Shown: piece by piece, positions 1 to 5,868 of the stretch | Position numbering within the stretch: the first letter of the stretch is position 1 | Layout of the letters: each line of letters opens with the position of its first letter | From: Nitrospirales bacterium | Lineage (GTDB): Bacteria; Nitrospirota; Nitrospiria; Nitrospirales; UBA2166 | Assembly (NCBI GenBank): GCA_029261375.1 | Contig: JAJDBL010000303.1 | Span: forward strand, 1 to 6,312 | DNA: 6,312 bases | Direction of reading: 5' to 3' | Made by a program: the position numbers and the translations under genes | The notes under the pieces: generated by a model | Database searches by the model: none | Seen by the model: only the letters and a program-made list of their open reading frames with translations | Told to the model about the DNA's origin: nothing

Positions 1-121
1 CATCGACTCCCATAATGGTCCCCATCACCTGATTCTCAGCTCCTGAGACGCTGAGACCAATCGTGGCCGATCCAAGAAGAAGGATAATGAAAATTAACAC
101 GCTTCGAAGAGCCGTTGACAT
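1..121 (-). CDS. Exported protein, N-terminal 40 residues only (cut by left edge)
   Basis: The reading frame starts at the ATG whose first base is 121 and runs off the left edge of the window. It is preceded 6 bases upstream by a near-perfect Shine-Dalgarno sequence, which fixes the start. The visible 40 residues hold a Sec-type signal peptide: an Arg at position 6, a hydrophobic core (VLIFIILLLGSATIGLSV) and a likely cleavage site after SGA at residues 26-28. The mature part begins ENQVMGTIMGVD, which looks like the first beta-strand of a small beta-rich protein. That is too little to name a family. It lies 129 bases downstream of the 301-residue gene on the same strand and has its own candidate -10 element, so it may be a separate transcription unit. 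The export signal is well supported; the function is unknown. Confidence 0.8.
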   Translation of the reverse strand, partial: MSTALRSVLIFIILLLGSATIGLSVSGAENQVMGTIMGVD

Positions 122-127
122 TAGATT

Positions 128-135
128 CTCCTCCT
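128..135 (-). promoter_or_regulatory. Strong Shine-Dalgarno for the gene starting at 121
   Basis: On the minus strand this reads AGGAGGAG, 6 bases before the ATG at 121. It is the strongest ribosome binding site in the window and confirms that the edge-cut frame is a real gene. Confidence 0.8.
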
Positions 136-180
136 AACAATAAGACGGATTGAGGTTCATTCGACGATGCATTAACTCCC

Positions 181-186
181 ACTATA
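181..186 (-). promoter_or_regulatory. Candidate -10 element upstream of the gene starting at 121
   Basis: The minus strand reads TATAGT here, five of six matches to the sigma-70 -10 consensus. It would place a transcription start near 174 and a leader of about 50 bases. No good -35 hexamer sits at the expected distance (the sequence there is near ACTTTT), so the call is tentative. The rest of the 129-base gap between the stop at 251 and the start at 121 shows only an imperfect hairpin at 220-242. Confidence 0.35.
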
Positions 187-250
187 CCTCACGCAAATGA
201 TGCAAAAGTGTAAGCGACCTCGCTTCATCGCGCGAAGAGCGACGTCAGAT

Positions 251-1156
251 CTATTCACGCACTAAAACACTCAAAGCAGAATCAACCGAAGGACGATTGT
301 CAATTCCACGAAGGGTGAGTGAATAGAGCCCTGTTCCTGCCTCGGGAATGACCATGAACTCCAGATCTACAGGGTCCTCCACGTCGTGAAATTCGATTCG
401 GCATGGTTCCGACGAGGTCATCGTCTCGCAGAATTCCATAATCTCACCATCACTTTGCGTGACGACCGCCAGAGAGAAATCAAGATCTTCAGGGTGAGTC
501 AAAACGCTTTCTATAGCAAGAGACTCCTTCACTCGAAGGCGGTATCGATCTAGATCTCTCAATTCTCGCCCTAACCCGTCAGAAAGAACAGCGCCGTTTA
601 CTTCCACACAATATTCCTGTTTAAGACTTCCCAGGTTCATCCCTTGCTCCTCTTCGTCGTTAGGCTCATCCTCAGTTTTAAACAAATCAGACACGCATTC
701 AGGGCGTCCGATTTGTCGGACGATCGTCAGCGACTGGTCGCCCGTTTGAAAGACATCACGTGCCGTGCCAATGGTAATGATCGCAAACTTCCCCTGCAAA
801 TCTTCTGGTCGTATCACCGTTAACTTCGTCAGTACTGGCATGCCTATCATTCCAGGCGCCCGCCCATAGTCGCTGATCAGCTCTTCTGTAAGAAACTGAT
901 CGCCCCCTTCCAGAGTTGGATCATCTGAGAGCCACAGCGCGACTGGCCGCGGATCATCAGATCCAATGTCATTCGCGAGCACATGCACAACAAGTTTCTC
1001 GTCATCCACATTAATTTTGTGTTTAAACTTTACGATACTCCCTAACGGATTCACCTCTTCCGCAACGACTGCTGTTGAAAACATCAGGCAGAGGACGATT
1101 GCACTCCACAGAATCCAGACAGACAGGATTCGCACGAGATGGAGACTATTCAGCAA
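251..1156 (-). CDS. Exported CARDB-like/PPC-like protein, protease-less twin of the neighbouring protease
   Basis: This 301-residue protein has a signal peptide (residues 1-32, cleavage probably after AVVA, before EEVNP). The mature part has two beta-rich regions. Residues about 39-152 resemble the CARDB-like domain of the divergent protease. Residues about 154-285 resemble a PPC (bacterial pre-peptidase C-terminal) domain, with the hallmark EDEPND at 162-167, a D-x-D-x-Y element at 201-205, and a closing VIPEAGTGLYSLTL strand pair. Cys154, Cys183, Cys243 and Cys252 match four cysteines in the protease and could form two disulfides. No HExxH or other catalytic motif is visible, so it is probably a binding or structural protein. 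The start is TTG at 1156, supported by AGAGGA six bases upstream and by a signal peptide that begins immediately. The start overlaps the upstream 216-residue gene by 11 bases, which suggests translational coupling. Domain similarity is by eye; the role is unknown. Confidence 0.88.
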   Translation of the reverse strand: MLNSLHLVRILSVWILWSAIVLCLMFSTAVVAEEVNPLGSIVKFKHKINVDDEKLVVHVLANDIGSDDPRPVALWLSDDPTLEGGDQFLTEELISDYGRAPGMIGMPVLTKLTVIRPEDLQGKFAIITIGTARDVFQTGDQSLTIVRQIGRPECVSDLFKTEDEPNDEEEQGMNLGSLKQEYCVEVNGAVLSDGLGRELRDLDRYRLRVKESLAIESVLTHPEDLDFSLAVVTQSDGEIMEFCETMTSSEPCRIEFHDVEDPVDLEFMVIPEAGTGLYSLTLRGIDNRPSVDSALSVLVRE

Positions 1157-1796
1157 ACGAAATCCTCTTTACTGTCCCGAGAATGATATCCCCAAAATAT
1201 TCGCGTGCATTCCGTGCTTCATTCCCGACATCCTCACCCTGAGTCGCGCTTGTGACGATCCCTAATTCTGAGAGAAACCGTATTTCCAGATTCGTCATTC
1301 CCTTAAACCCACCTCCACCAACTAGCAGTATCTCGACACTTTCACCAGAAAACTGCCGTTGACCATTCTTCATCGTCTCCATCGTTCCCGTGATTCGGCC
1401 TAAACCCGTCCCAAAGTCTAGACTACGCACTCTCCCGTCTCGAAGCACCAGCTGGACAGTGTGCGAAGCTCTCGTGGGGTTACCGCCTACGTCATTTGGC
1501 AATGGACTACCCCCTTCTCGAGCACGAAGCATAACCATATTATGTTCCCATTTTGTGATTGCCAGAAGATCTGGATCAATCTCCATCATCCAACTTCCTG
1601 AGAGAACCCATTGACCGACTGGGACCATATCCACTGGAAGGTCCTCAGCAAGCGACGCCCCTGGCTGAGTAATATGAAAGACACTTCCGGTAAATGTAAT
1701 TTTTCCATTCGCCTCAACGTTTGTAATAAAGCCTTCTTGAGCGAGACCGCTCAGAACGCACAGACATAACAGCCAGAGAAAGAGACGGAAAAACAT
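1146..1796 (-). CDS. Exported protein of unknown family, first gene of the minus-strand operon
   Basis: This 216-residue protein begins with a short, very hydrophobic signal peptide (MFFRLFLWLLCLCVLSGLA, cleavage probably before Gln20). The mature protein is rich in predicted beta-strands: an opening GFITNVEANGKITFTG (22-37), a central VGQWVLSGSWMMEID (60-74), then TVQLVLRDGRVRSLDFG (113-129) and SVEILLVGGGG (153-163). It has no cysteine after the signal peptide, no zinc motif, no obvious membrane segment and no domain I recognise. The ATG at 1796 is preceded 5 bases upstream by GGAGGT, and a consensus -35 hexamer lies further upstream. Its last 11 bases overlap the start of the 301-residue CARDB/PPC-like gene, so the two are cotranscribed and probably act together outside the cytoplasm. 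I infer a partner role for that protein or for the divergent protease, without direct evidence. Confidence 0.88.
   Translation of the reverse strand: MFFRLFLWLLCLCVLSGLAQEGFITNVEANGKITFTGSVFHITQPGASLAEDLPVDMVPVGQWVLSGSWMMEIDPDLLAITKWEHNMVMLRAREGGSPLPNDVGGNPTRASHTVQLVLRDGRVRSLDFGTGLGRITGTMETMKNGQRQFSGESVEILLVGGGGFKGMTNLEIRFLSELGIVTSATQGEDVGNEARNAREYFGDIILGTVKRISFAE
1163..1168 (-). promoter_or_regulatory. Shine-Dalgarno deciding the TTG start at 1156
   Basis: The minus strand reads AGAGGA, 6 bases before the TTG. It lies inside the last codons of the upstream 216-residue gene. It supports a TTG start, since the only nearby ATG (residue 25) would delete the signal-peptide core. Confidence 0.65.
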
Positions 1797-1801
1797 AGAG
1801 C

Positions 1802-1807
1802 ACCTCC
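1802..1807 (-). promoter_or_regulatory. Strong Shine-Dalgarno for the gene starting at 1796
   Basis: The minus strand reads GGAGGT, 5 bases before the ATG at 1796. The spacing and match are both good and settle this start. Confidence 0.75.
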
Positions 1808-1848
1808 GTAGAACCGCAGACCTACGCCAGAATCACCTAAGACTCAAT

Positions 1849-1878
1849 AGTAGACTGCCAGTGAGACCGCGATGTCAA
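1849..1878 (-). promoter_or_regulatory. Candidate sigma-70 promoter for the minus-strand operon
   Basis: On the minus strand a perfect -35 hexamer TTGACA (1878-1873) is followed after 18 bases by TCTACT (1854-1849), a four-of-six match to the -10 consensus. An alternative -10 is TACTAT at 1852-1847 with a 20-base spacer. The transcription start would fall near 1842, giving a leader of about 45 bases before the ATG at 1796. It lies in the 128-base gap shared with the divergent protease gene, for which I see no convincing plus-strand promoter. Confidence 0.5.
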
Positions 1879-1910
1879 TTTCACACTCTCAACCCCATCG
1901 TTTGTCTCTC

Positions 1911-1915
1911 AGGAG
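1911..1915 (+). promoter_or_regulatory. Shine-Dalgarno supporting the TTG start of the protease gene
   Basis: AGGAG lies 9 bases before the TTG at 1925. The match is good and the spacing slightly long. It favours the long form of the protease over the in-frame GTG at 2021, which has no comparable site. Confidence 0.5.
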
Positions 1916-1924
1916 CGTACATCC

Positions 1925-3454
1925 TTGGCAGAATATCGCACAGTCAACTATCATCAACGGAGTGCAAAGCAGAAGAGTAGTATTGAACACACTGCGGGCC
2001 AGGCAATAAGCCATAACATTGTGAAAGCGCACCTCCAACTACTAACACTCGCCATTGCGCTATGTCTTGGATCTGGACCGTTGTTTATCCAGACTACGCA
2101 CGCATTCGTTGTCATTAATCAGATCACCGAGCAACGACTCCAATTGAACATGACGCTTCCAACCGACAGCATCGAGACGATCGGGTTCGGAACTACAAGT
2201 TGGAGTGCCCTGGCCAAGTCTACCGTAACAAATTGGAACGATATCGGAATTGGACCACTTCCGGACCACGAATTCTTTGCCATTCGCGAGAGGCCTGTTG
2301 CAGCGGATCCCTGCATTCGCGACGGAATCAATACCGTCGACTTCCGCGCACAACCATGCGCTGGTTTCTTTTGGGGAGACACCCTCGGCATTACAACGAC
2401 ACGGTTTTCTACAGGCCAAGTCGTCGCCGAAATTGATATCGCCTTTAACGGAGAACCCAACTGGGATGCCTATACCGGCCCCCTTCGACAACAAGCGGGC
2501 GTTGGCACGATCACCGAATTCACCCGCGTCGCGCTGCACGAGTTTGGACACGCCCTTGGTCTTGACCATCCAGACCAGTTTGGGCAAAGAGTTCAAGCGT
2601 TAATGAACAGTCGGGTCAGCGATATCGATGGAATTCAATCTGACGACGAGAACGGAGCCAGAGCCATTCCGTTTATCCCGAATGATGAGAGCGTAGATCA
2701 ACGAGATCTCTCGATCCGACTTGCTAAAGTTAAACATACTCCAAAATCCGACGGTGACAAAATCGCTGTGACTGTCGGCATACGACACGTTGGGGCAACG
2801 GTGCCTGGAGATCGCATTACGGTATCCCTGCATCGTTCGGCCAATGAGGTATTCGATGCGGCGGACAGGCTAATCACCTCGACGGAGACTACAACCATTC
2901 CATCCACGCCAGGAGAGGAATTCACCGTCAAGTTAAAAGAAACCGACCTTTCATCGCTTGCAGGAGCTTTTCTTGCTGTTTCAGTCGACGCCAATGCCAG
3001 AATTGAGGAACTCGACGAGGAGAACAACATTGTGTTCCACGAGATACAGGACCGCGGATGCGGCAAAGATACCTTTCTCCCCGAAGACGAGCCAAACGAC
3101 GTTCCAGCGATCAATCAGGGCGGGATAGGAAAGCTCCGCCCTGCACAGTGCGTGAGGATCACGGGTAGGGCGAATAGTCTCAACGCCGATTTTGACGGAT
3201 ACCATTTCTTCCCTCGTGGAAATCAACGTATTGAATTTGCCATGACGCACGATATGGACACAGATTTTGACCTGTTGTTTTTCGACTTCAGCGACGCGGG
3301 TGACGCTCTACTATCGTGCGACGCTGCAACAACACCAGAAGTATGTGCGATTGACGTGTTGAACAACCCTGATGGCTCCCAACGATTTGATATCGTTGTC
3401 GTTCCAGTTTCAGGTGTTGGCCAGTACACACTGGACATATTTTCAGTGGAATAA
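1925..3454 (+). CDS. Secreted metzincin/matrixin-type zinc metalloprotease with CARDB-like and PPC-like C-terminal domains
   Basis: This 509-residue protein is predicted to cut proteins outside the cell or in the envelope. A signal peptide core lies at residues 36-60, with cleavage probably after THA. The catalytic domain (about 61-250) carries HEFGHALGLDH at 205-215, the HExxHxxGxxH metzincin motif: His205, His209 and His215 bind zinc and Glu206 is the catalytic base. A probable Met-turn is ALMNSR with Met227. EIDIAFNGEPNW at 169-180 is the strand typical of matrixins (M10A-like). Cys130 and Cys145 may pair. Residues about 259-375 are CARDB-like, with the closing DANARIEELDEENN signature. 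Residues about 379-508 are PPC-like, with EDEPND at 387-392 and four cysteines (379, 409, 465, 474). No matrixin cysteine-switch propeptide is visible. The start is uncertain: TTG at 1925 has AGGAG upstream but adds 35 residues before the signal core, whereas GTG at 2021 gives a textbook signal peptide without a Shine-Dalgarno. It is transcribed divergently from a protein resembling its C-terminal half. Confidence 0.93.
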   Translation: MAEYRTVNYHQRSAKQKSSIEHTAGQAISHNIVKAHLQLLTLAIALCLGSGPLFIQTTHAFVVINQITEQRLQLNMTLPTDSIETIGFGTTSWSALAKSTVTNWNDIGIGPLPDHEFFAIRERPVAADPCIRDGINTVDFRAQPCAGFFWGDTLGITTTRFSTGQVVAEIDIAFNGEPNWDAYTGPLRQQAGVGTITEFTRVALHEFGHALGLDHPDQFGQRVQALMNSRVSDIDGIQSDDENGARAIPFIPNDESVDQRDLSIRLAKVKHTPKSDGDKIAVTVGIRHVGATVPGDRITVSLHRSANEVFDAADRLITSTETTTIPSTPGEEFTVKLKETDLSSLAGAFLAVSVDANARIEELDEENNIVFHEIQDRGCGKDTFLPEDEPNDVPAINQGGIGKLRPAQCVRITGRANSLNADFDGYHFFPRGNQRIEFAMTHDMDTDFDLLFFDFSDAGDALLSCDAATTPEVCAIDVLNNPDGSQRFDIVVVPVSGVGQYTLDIFSVE

Positions 3455-3465
3455 TGCATAACGAT

Positions 3466-3496
3466 TTGACTTCTCAATCGGAACATCCCATACAAT
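3466..3496 (+). promoter_or_regulatory. Candidate promoter placing transcription start almost at the ATG of 3507
   Basis: TTGACT (3466-3471, five of six matches) is followed after 19 bases by TACAAT (3491-3496, five of six). The spacer is 2 bases longer than ideal. The predicted transcription start, about 7 bases after the -10 hexamer, is near 3503, only about 4 bases before the ATG at 3507. This would make a nearly leaderless mRNA, in line with the absence of a Shine-Dalgarno. Confidence 0.5.
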
Positions 3497-3506
3497 AGAG
3501 CCCACG

Positions 3507-4109
3507 ATGAAACGACTACTCACCCATTCCCCCACTCCCTCGACAATATTCCGCATGGTTATGTGCGTCACGACCTTCTTCCTCCTATCGACATCCGCCT
3601 TGGGAGTAACGGCCATCCCGAAAAACTTTGACCAGCTTGTCTCGGAAGCTGAGATGATTCTTGTCGGGACCGTTGAAGACACACAAGGACATCACCGCGC
3701 GACCGGCACGATCGTCACAGATATCACGCTCGGAAACATTGAGGCGGCAAAAGGAGAACACACGGAATCAACCTACACATTGCAAGTCCTTGGCGGCACC
3801 GTTGGTCAGGAGCATTTCGTAATTGCGGGCGCTCCCAGTTTTGAAAAAGGCGGAAACTATCTCTTATTTATCAAAGGAAACGGAACCGTCATGTTTCCGC
3901 TCGTCGGCGTCGATCACGGAAAGTTTCACATACGGGACGATCCTCGGACGGGAAAACAAATTCTCTATGATTCGCTGGGTGATGTTGTCGTCGACATCAT
4001 CGGGAATGACATTGTCACCACATCGCCACACGCCCTCGCGACATCAGGAGAGCAGCCTCGATCCCTTGAAAGTGTACTGAATACAATCAGAAACCGCCTA
4101 ACTCGATAG
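3507..4109 (+). CDS. Exported beta-rich protein of unknown function, downstream of the protease
   Basis: This 200-residue protein starts MKRLL and has a signal peptide with core about residues 17-33, cleaved probably after Ala36 (LGVTA). The mature protein reads like a compact beta domain. FDQLVSEAEMILVGTV (41-56) opens it, then TGTIVTDITLGNIEAAKG (66-83), TYTLQVLGGTVG (89-100), FVIAGAPSFEKGGNYLLFI (104-122) and PLVGVDHGKFHI (131-142). From memory, this pattern (a residue with a role 'at risk of G-x-V', a lineage of strands, then a G-P-x-F, a GxxYLLFI strand and a late GKF) recurs in exported uncharacterised proteins encoded near bacterial matrixins; I cannot verify that here. No catalytic motif is seen. 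It begins 52 bases after the protease stop and has its own candidate promoter. The ATG has no Shine-Dalgarno; an in-frame ATG at 3555 would also leave a signal peptide. Confidence 0.88.
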   Translation: MKRLLTHSPTPSTIFRMVMCVTTFFLLSTSALGVTAIPKNFDQLVSEAEMILVGTVEDTQGHHRATGTIVTDITLGNIEAAKGEHTESTYTLQVLGGTVGQEHFVIAGAPSFEKGGNYLLFIKGNGTVMFPLVGVDHGKFHIRDDPRTGKQILYDSLGDVVVDIIGNDIVTTSPHALATSGEQPRSLESVLNTIRNRLTR

Positions 4110-4115
4110 CATAGC

Positions 4116-4134
4116 GGCTGCGACACGCTCAGCC
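4116..4134 (+). other. Small GC-rich hairpin just after the stop of the 200-residue gene
   Basis: GGCTG at 4116-4120 and CAGCC at 4130-4134 can form a 5-base-pair stem, with further GCG/CGC pairing possible inside the loop. It begins 6 bases after the stop codon. No run of T follows, so it is not a proper intrinsic terminator; it could still mark the end of a transcript or protect its 3' end. The rest of the 104-base gap before 4214 holds only a weak TATAGC at 4197-4202. Confidence 0.3.
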
Positions 4135-4213
4135 CCTAGCCTCCCACATCGTTTCCGCGTATCATTCCGGCGCCTAGAGAACTCAGAACGAAACCCTATA
4201 GCGACTCAGAATC

Positions 4214-4789
4214 ATGCATCCCTGGACACTCTGCTGTGCGATGACCGGCATGCTCCTCGTCCCCGCACTCTTCCAGACTCAACTCAGCGCGTTCGACGGA
4301 GAGATCGAAACCCTCGACGCAATCAAGGTCCCTAGCACGTTTGTGCTTGAAGAAGAACGAAACATTGCATTCCCCGCCCCAAATACAAAGACCGTTGATT
4401 TGCTCCCGACACAAGAGATGATATTGCTCCCGGTTCTAGACAAGCCTAGAAGGCATCTCGCGGGAACTCGAGTGATCCGTGACGCGATCGCTGATACGCT
4501 GGGAGTTCGATCAGCTATTCTTCCGGCGAAAGCGGAGCGTCCACCCTACCCACGTATTGCACGCCAACAGGGGTGGGAAGGCGTCGTAGTTTTACGGGTC
4601 ACGATCCATGAAAACGGCACGGTCGCCTCCACACACATTCGGGATGGGTCAGGACACTCCATCCTCGACGAAAGCGCAAAACACACCGTCGATGAATGGA
4701 CATTTGTGCCTGTGAAAGATGGAGAAGTTCCCATTGCTGTCACAATCGATATCCCGATTCGCTTCTCACTGAACGAGGTCATTGATTGA
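4214..4789 (+). CDS. Exported protein with TonB C-terminal domain and no TonB-type anchor
   Basis: This 191-residue protein ends in a complete TonB C-terminal domain at about residues 108-186. Signs are RPPYPRIARQQGWEGVVVLRV (109-129), then the INENG-like turn HENGTV (132-137), the GSGHSILDESA segment (145-155), an EWTFVPVKDGEVP strand and turn (161-173) and the closing IDIPIRFSL (178-186). TonB domains contact outer-membrane receptors or other envelope partners. The N-terminus (residues 1-26) is a hydrophobic segment that looks like a cleavable signal peptide ending QLSA and lacks the Ser/His anchor pattern of classical TonB. The linker (27-107) is short and not proline-rich. It is therefore probably a periplasmic TonB-domain protein and not the energy transducer itself. 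It sits 19 bases, or less, ahead of a TPR gene and two genes before an anchored TonB-type protein. The ATG has no clear Shine-Dalgarno. Confidence 0.88.
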   Translation: MHPWTLCCAMTGMLLVPALFQTQLSAFDGEIETLDAIKVPSTFVLEEERNIAFPAPNTKTVDLLPTQEMILLPVLDKPRRHLAGTRVIRDAIADTLGVRSAILPAKAERPPYPRIARQQGWEGVVVLRVTIHENGTVASTHIRDGSGHSILDESAKHTVDEWTFVPVKDGEVPIAVTIDIPIRFSLNEVID

Positions 4790-4808
4790 ATCTCGTCACC
4801 TGATCGTC

Positions 4809-5849
4809 ATGCGCTCCTACGCGATCAGACTCTTGGGTGCTGCCTTGCTATGCCTTTGGCTCACGACTCCGGTCAACGCCGATGACGCACAACCGCTCTA
4901 CAATCAGGCACTGGCACTCATTCAAACACATCAGTATCCAGAAGCGGCGACCGCACTCACATCCGCAGTGACAATTTTTCCACGGTTTGCCGAAGCACAC
5001 CATCTGCTTGGCGTCGTCTATTTCAACGGACTCAATAACCCTCAGTCTGCCCAAACACATCTACAAAAGGCCATTGACCTACATCCCAATTTCGCCCGTG
5101 CGATGCTCGATCTTGGGTTGGTGTATCAGCACGAAAAGAGTTACCCGCAAGCGGAAGCAGTGCTCAATCGAGCCCTTACCGTATATCCCAACTACTCAGA
5201 TGCTCACCTGGCTCTCGCGCTCTTGTACGATCAGACCGATGATGTCGAGCGTGCGATCTCCGCATATGAGAAGGTCTTGGCCCTCGTGCCTGAGGAGCAA
5301 CAGGCGGCACTCAACCTCGCCACCCTACTCGACAGAGAAGGTGACCGAGAGAGAGCACGCACACTGTTGCATCAACTTACCTCAATAAATGGCACTCATA
5401 TCGACGCCTGGTTAGCTCTTGCCCGTTTGGAAGAGAAAGAGAACCTCGCCGAGCCTGCCATCAACGCCTATGCCCACGCGCTTCGGGTCGACAACGATTC
5501 CCTCGACGCGCACTATGCCCTTGGGTACCTTCACCAAGCGCAAGGAACAAAGGAGAAAGCCACACAACATTTTCGTGAGGTCATCCGGCTTGATGCCACA
5601 CACGCAGAGGCCCATCTCAATCTCGGGGTGTTACTCGCCAATCAAGACCAACTCGACGAGGCCGAGAAGGAATATGAGGTTGCACTTTCGTTGAACCCAT
5701 CACTCATCGAAGCCCACTACAATCTCGGCGTGTTCTACGAGTTCTACCGCAAAGATCCTGACAGAGCATTGAGTCAATATCAGCGGTATCTAGACGGTGG
5801 AGGAACGGATGAACGAGTGCGGAGTTTACTAAGAAAGGCAACGAGATAG
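4809..5849 (+). CDS. Exported TPR-repeat protein (about nine tetratricopeptide repeats)
   Basis: From ATG 4809 the protein has 346 residues. Residues 1-24 form a classic signal peptide (MRSYAIRLLGAALLCLWL core, cleavage after VNA, before DDAQ). The whole mature protein is about nine consecutive 34-residue TPR units, starting near residues 27, 61, 96, 130, 164, 198, 232, 266 and 300. They show the usual A-x-x-x-LG-x-x-Y, A-x-x-x-Y/F and final Pro pattern, for example EAHLNLGVLL (267-276) and EAHYNLGVFY (301-310). TPR solenoids are protein-binding scaffolds; this one should act in the periplasm. It has no enzymatic domain. A TTG at 4782 in the same frame would add 9 residues and overlap the upstream stop by 8 bases, but its GAGG (4775-4778) is only 3 bases away. 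I prefer 4809 for its cleaner signal peptide. Gaps of 19 bases to both neighbours indicate an operon with the two TonB-type genes. Confidence 0.92.
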   Translation: MRSYAIRLLGAALLCLWLTTPVNADDAQPLYNQALALIQTHQYPEAATALTSAVTIFPRFAEAHHLLGVVYFNGLNNPQSAQTHLQKAIDLHPNFARAMLDLGLVYQHEKSYPQAEAVLNRALTVYPNYSDAHLALALLYDQTDDVERAISAYEKVLALVPEEQQAALNLATLLDREGDRERARTLLHQLTSINGTHIDAWLALARLEEKENLAEPAINAYAHALRVDNDSLDAHYALGYLHQAQGTKEKATQHFREVIRLDATHAEAHLNLGVLLANQDQLDEAEKEYEVALSLNPSLIEAHYNLGVFYEFYRKDPDRALSQYQRYLDGGGTDERVRSLLRKATR

Positions 5850-5868
5850 CACCTGACGCTTCCTCAGC

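Noticed and set aside
220..242. Imperfect inverted repeat (TCGCTTC and GAAG-A-GCGA) just after the stop of the 301-residue gene, considered as a terminator
   Set aside because: The stem has a bulged base, and the only T run on the minus strand is about 12 bases away, so it does not fit an intrinsic terminator.
1078..1092. Possible lipobox around Cys23 in the signal peptide of the 301-residue protein
   Set aside because: The residue before the cysteine is Leu, not Gly, Ala or Ser, and a better signal peptidase I site (AVVA) follows.
966..1265. Plus-strand open frame of 99 codons
   Set aside because: It is antisense to the two minus-strand genes, spans their overlap, and has low-complexity Ser/Thr-rich composition with no Shine-Dalgarno or domain.
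2060..2596. Minus-strand open frame of 178 codons inside the protease gene
   Set aside because: It lies antisense to the catalytic domain including the zinc motif, and its translation has no signal peptide, domain or plausible start context.
4987..5388. Plus-strand open frame of 133 codons inside the TPR gene
   Set aside because: It is a frame-shifted shadow of the TPR repeats; the TPR frame carries the signal peptide and nine consistent repeats.
5041..5849. Direct DNA repeats suspected in the TPR gene
   Set aside because: The repeats are conserved only at the protein pattern level; nucleotide sequences have diverged, so this is an old TPR array and not a recent tandem duplication.
4797..5856. 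CACCTGA present in both 19-base gaps flanking the TPR gene (4797-4803 and 5850-5856), considered as a repeated regulatory site
   Set aside because: It is only 7 bases long, at different distances from the ATG (5 and 12 bases), and easily due to chance.
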